NCBI GenBank assembly: GCA_964649825.1
Contig: CAZYQW010000021.1
Location: 1-64,000, forward strand
DNA: 64,000 nucleotides
Reading direction: 5' to 3'
From: CAZYQW01 sp964649825
Lineage (GTDB): Bacteria > Planctomycetota > B15-G4 > JADJEK01
A program made the translations under genes and the position numbers. Numbering within the stretch: the first letter of the stretch is position 1; every line of letters begins with the position of its first letter. Below, piece by piece: positions 63,088 through 64,000 of the stretch. Below the pieces are notes generated by a model. That model was not told where the DNA came from. It was given only the letters and a program-made list of their open reading frames with translations, and did no database searches.

Positions 63088-64000
63088 CGTTCTCGTCTAT
63101 CGGTGGTTCGAACGTGCGCGGGAGACGCCCGTTGGGGGTCGCCCACGCATCCTCCGCGCTGCGCCGTCTGCCGTCCGCGACGAGGTTCGGAGTCTGCTGG
63201 ACGCCCTCGAGCTCGATCCGAGCTTCCTCGAGCTCGACCCGCTCGCCCCCGCTCCGACGTCGGATGAGCCAGACGGGACTTTGGTGCCGGAGTGGATCGG
63301 TCCGTATCGGATCCTCGGCCTGCTCGGGCGTGGCGGGATGGGCGTCGTTTATCTCGCGCGCGAGGAGTCCCCGCCGCGCGACGTGGCGCTGAAGGTGCTG
63401 CGGCCCGAGCTCCTTACGGAGACGGCGCGACGACGGTTCGAACACGAGGTCGAGATCCTGGGCCGCCTCGAGCACCCGGGGATTGCAAGGATCTACGCGG
63501 CCGGCACGGCCGACGTGGGCGATCGGACGGCGCTGCGGTACTTCGCGATGGAGCGTGTCGAGGGACGATCCTGCACGGAGTTCGCGATGGAACGTCGACT
63601 CGATCGGCGGGCGCGCGTCGGGTTGCTCGTGAGGATCGTCGACGCGGTGCAGTTCGCGCATCGGAACGGGATCATCCACCGCGACCTCAAGCCGGCGAAC
63701 ATCCTGGTCGATCGGTTCGGTCAACCGAAGGTGCTCGACTTCGGCGTGGCGCGGCTCGTCGAGCCGGATGTGGTCGGGGCGGACGTGTCGGAGGCGCGGA
63801 CCGTCACCGGTGCGATGATCGGAACGATCGGCTACATGAGCCCGGAGCAGTGTCGCGGCCGACATGCGGACATCCGCGCCGACGTATTCGCACTCGGCGT
63901 CATCGCGTTCGAGCTGGTGCTGGGGCGCCGTCTCTGCGACGACGAGCCTGGGTCCTATCTCGATCGCGTGTTGGCGCCGGGACCGCTCCCCTCGATGCGC
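63074..64000 (+). CDS. Ser/Thr protein kinase, truncated by window edge
   Basis: 309 codons are visible before the window ends. Kinase motifs present: GRGGMGVVYLARE glycine loop, VALKVL lysine, catalytic HRDLKPANIL, and DFG in VLDFGVARLV, followed by YMSPEQCRG. The N-terminal 75 residues are a leader without similarity. The start ATG at 63074 overlaps the sigma gene by 14 bp. The membrane and C-terminal parts lie beyond the window. It probably controls the sigma factor or its regulon, by analogy with the 8754/6367 pair. Confidence 0.85.
   Translation, partial: MQGDDVLVYRWFERARETPVGGRPRILRAAPSAVRDEVRSLLDALELDPSFLELDPLAPAPTSDEPDGTLVPEWIGPYRILGLLGRGGMGVVYLAREESPPRDVALKVLRPELLTETARRRFEHEVEILGRLEHPGIARIYAAGTADVGDRTALRYFAMERVEGRSCTEFAMERRLDRRARVGLLVRIVDAVQFAHRNGIIHRDLKPANILVDRFGQPKVLDFGVARLVEPDVVGADVSEARTVTGAMIGTIGYMSPEQCRGRHADIRADVFALGVIAFELVLGRRLCDDEPGSYLDRVLAPGPLPSMR

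Noticed and set aside
1..64000. tRNA or rRNA genes
   Set aside because: No T-loop plus acceptor-stem pattern or rRNA-like sequence was found on reading both strands.

Overview
This 64 kb window is GC-rich (roughly two-thirds G+C by eye), densely coded and almost free of mobile DNA. It looks like chromosome from a Planctomycetota-type bacterium. That is inferred from gene content: two ECF sigma factor / Ser-Thr kinase modules, secreted FG-GAP and IPT/TIG proteins, an NPCBM-domain protein, a recurring unnamed secreted domain, and many TPR and carboxypeptidase-regulatory proteins. A heptosyltransferase points to a Gram-negative envelope. No rRNA, tRNA, CRISPR array, prophage or intact insertion sequence was seen.

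Layout. 1-2.5 kb is a small accessory patch: two abutting CTAG-bounded palindromic elements, a DUF5990 gene, a possible transposase relic and a gluconolactonase-like relic. 2.5-13 kb carries a heptosyltransferase, two ABC-2 type exporters, an EVE-domain protein, an ECF/kinase pair and a patatin. 13-18.9 kb holds a protein fusing two degenerate protease-like folds, a diacylglycerol-kinase-like enzyme and a TPR/BON-like/zinc-ribbon gene string. 19-22.2 kb holds a PadR regulator with an unusual permease-prefix/HEAT/M23 partner and a frameshifted secreted protein. 22.2-31 kb is metabolism and housekeeping: sulfotransferase, ClC channel, transketolase, zincless Fpg glycosylase. 31-44.7 kb is envelope and secreted proteins, and includes a radical SAM/SPASM enzyme overlapping an unknown 430-residue protein.

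45-56.8 kb is a phosphate island: phoU-pstA-pstC-pstS-pstB and phoR-phoB on the minus strand, with an alkaline-phosphatase-superfamily lipoprotein on the plus strand between them. Three 7-bp half-sites at exact 11-bp spacing lie between pstB and that lipoprotein gene and look like a PhoB box. 56.8-64 kb has an NPCBM protein, NAD synthetase, a secreted protein with a phage tail-fibre-tip-like end, and a second ECF/kinase operon cut by the window edge.

The most interesting candidates for undescribed biology are the radical SAM/SPASM cassette, the palindromic element pair, the PadR-M23 fusion, the shared secreted domain at four loci, and the Pho box with its nucleophile-variant sulfatase-like gene.
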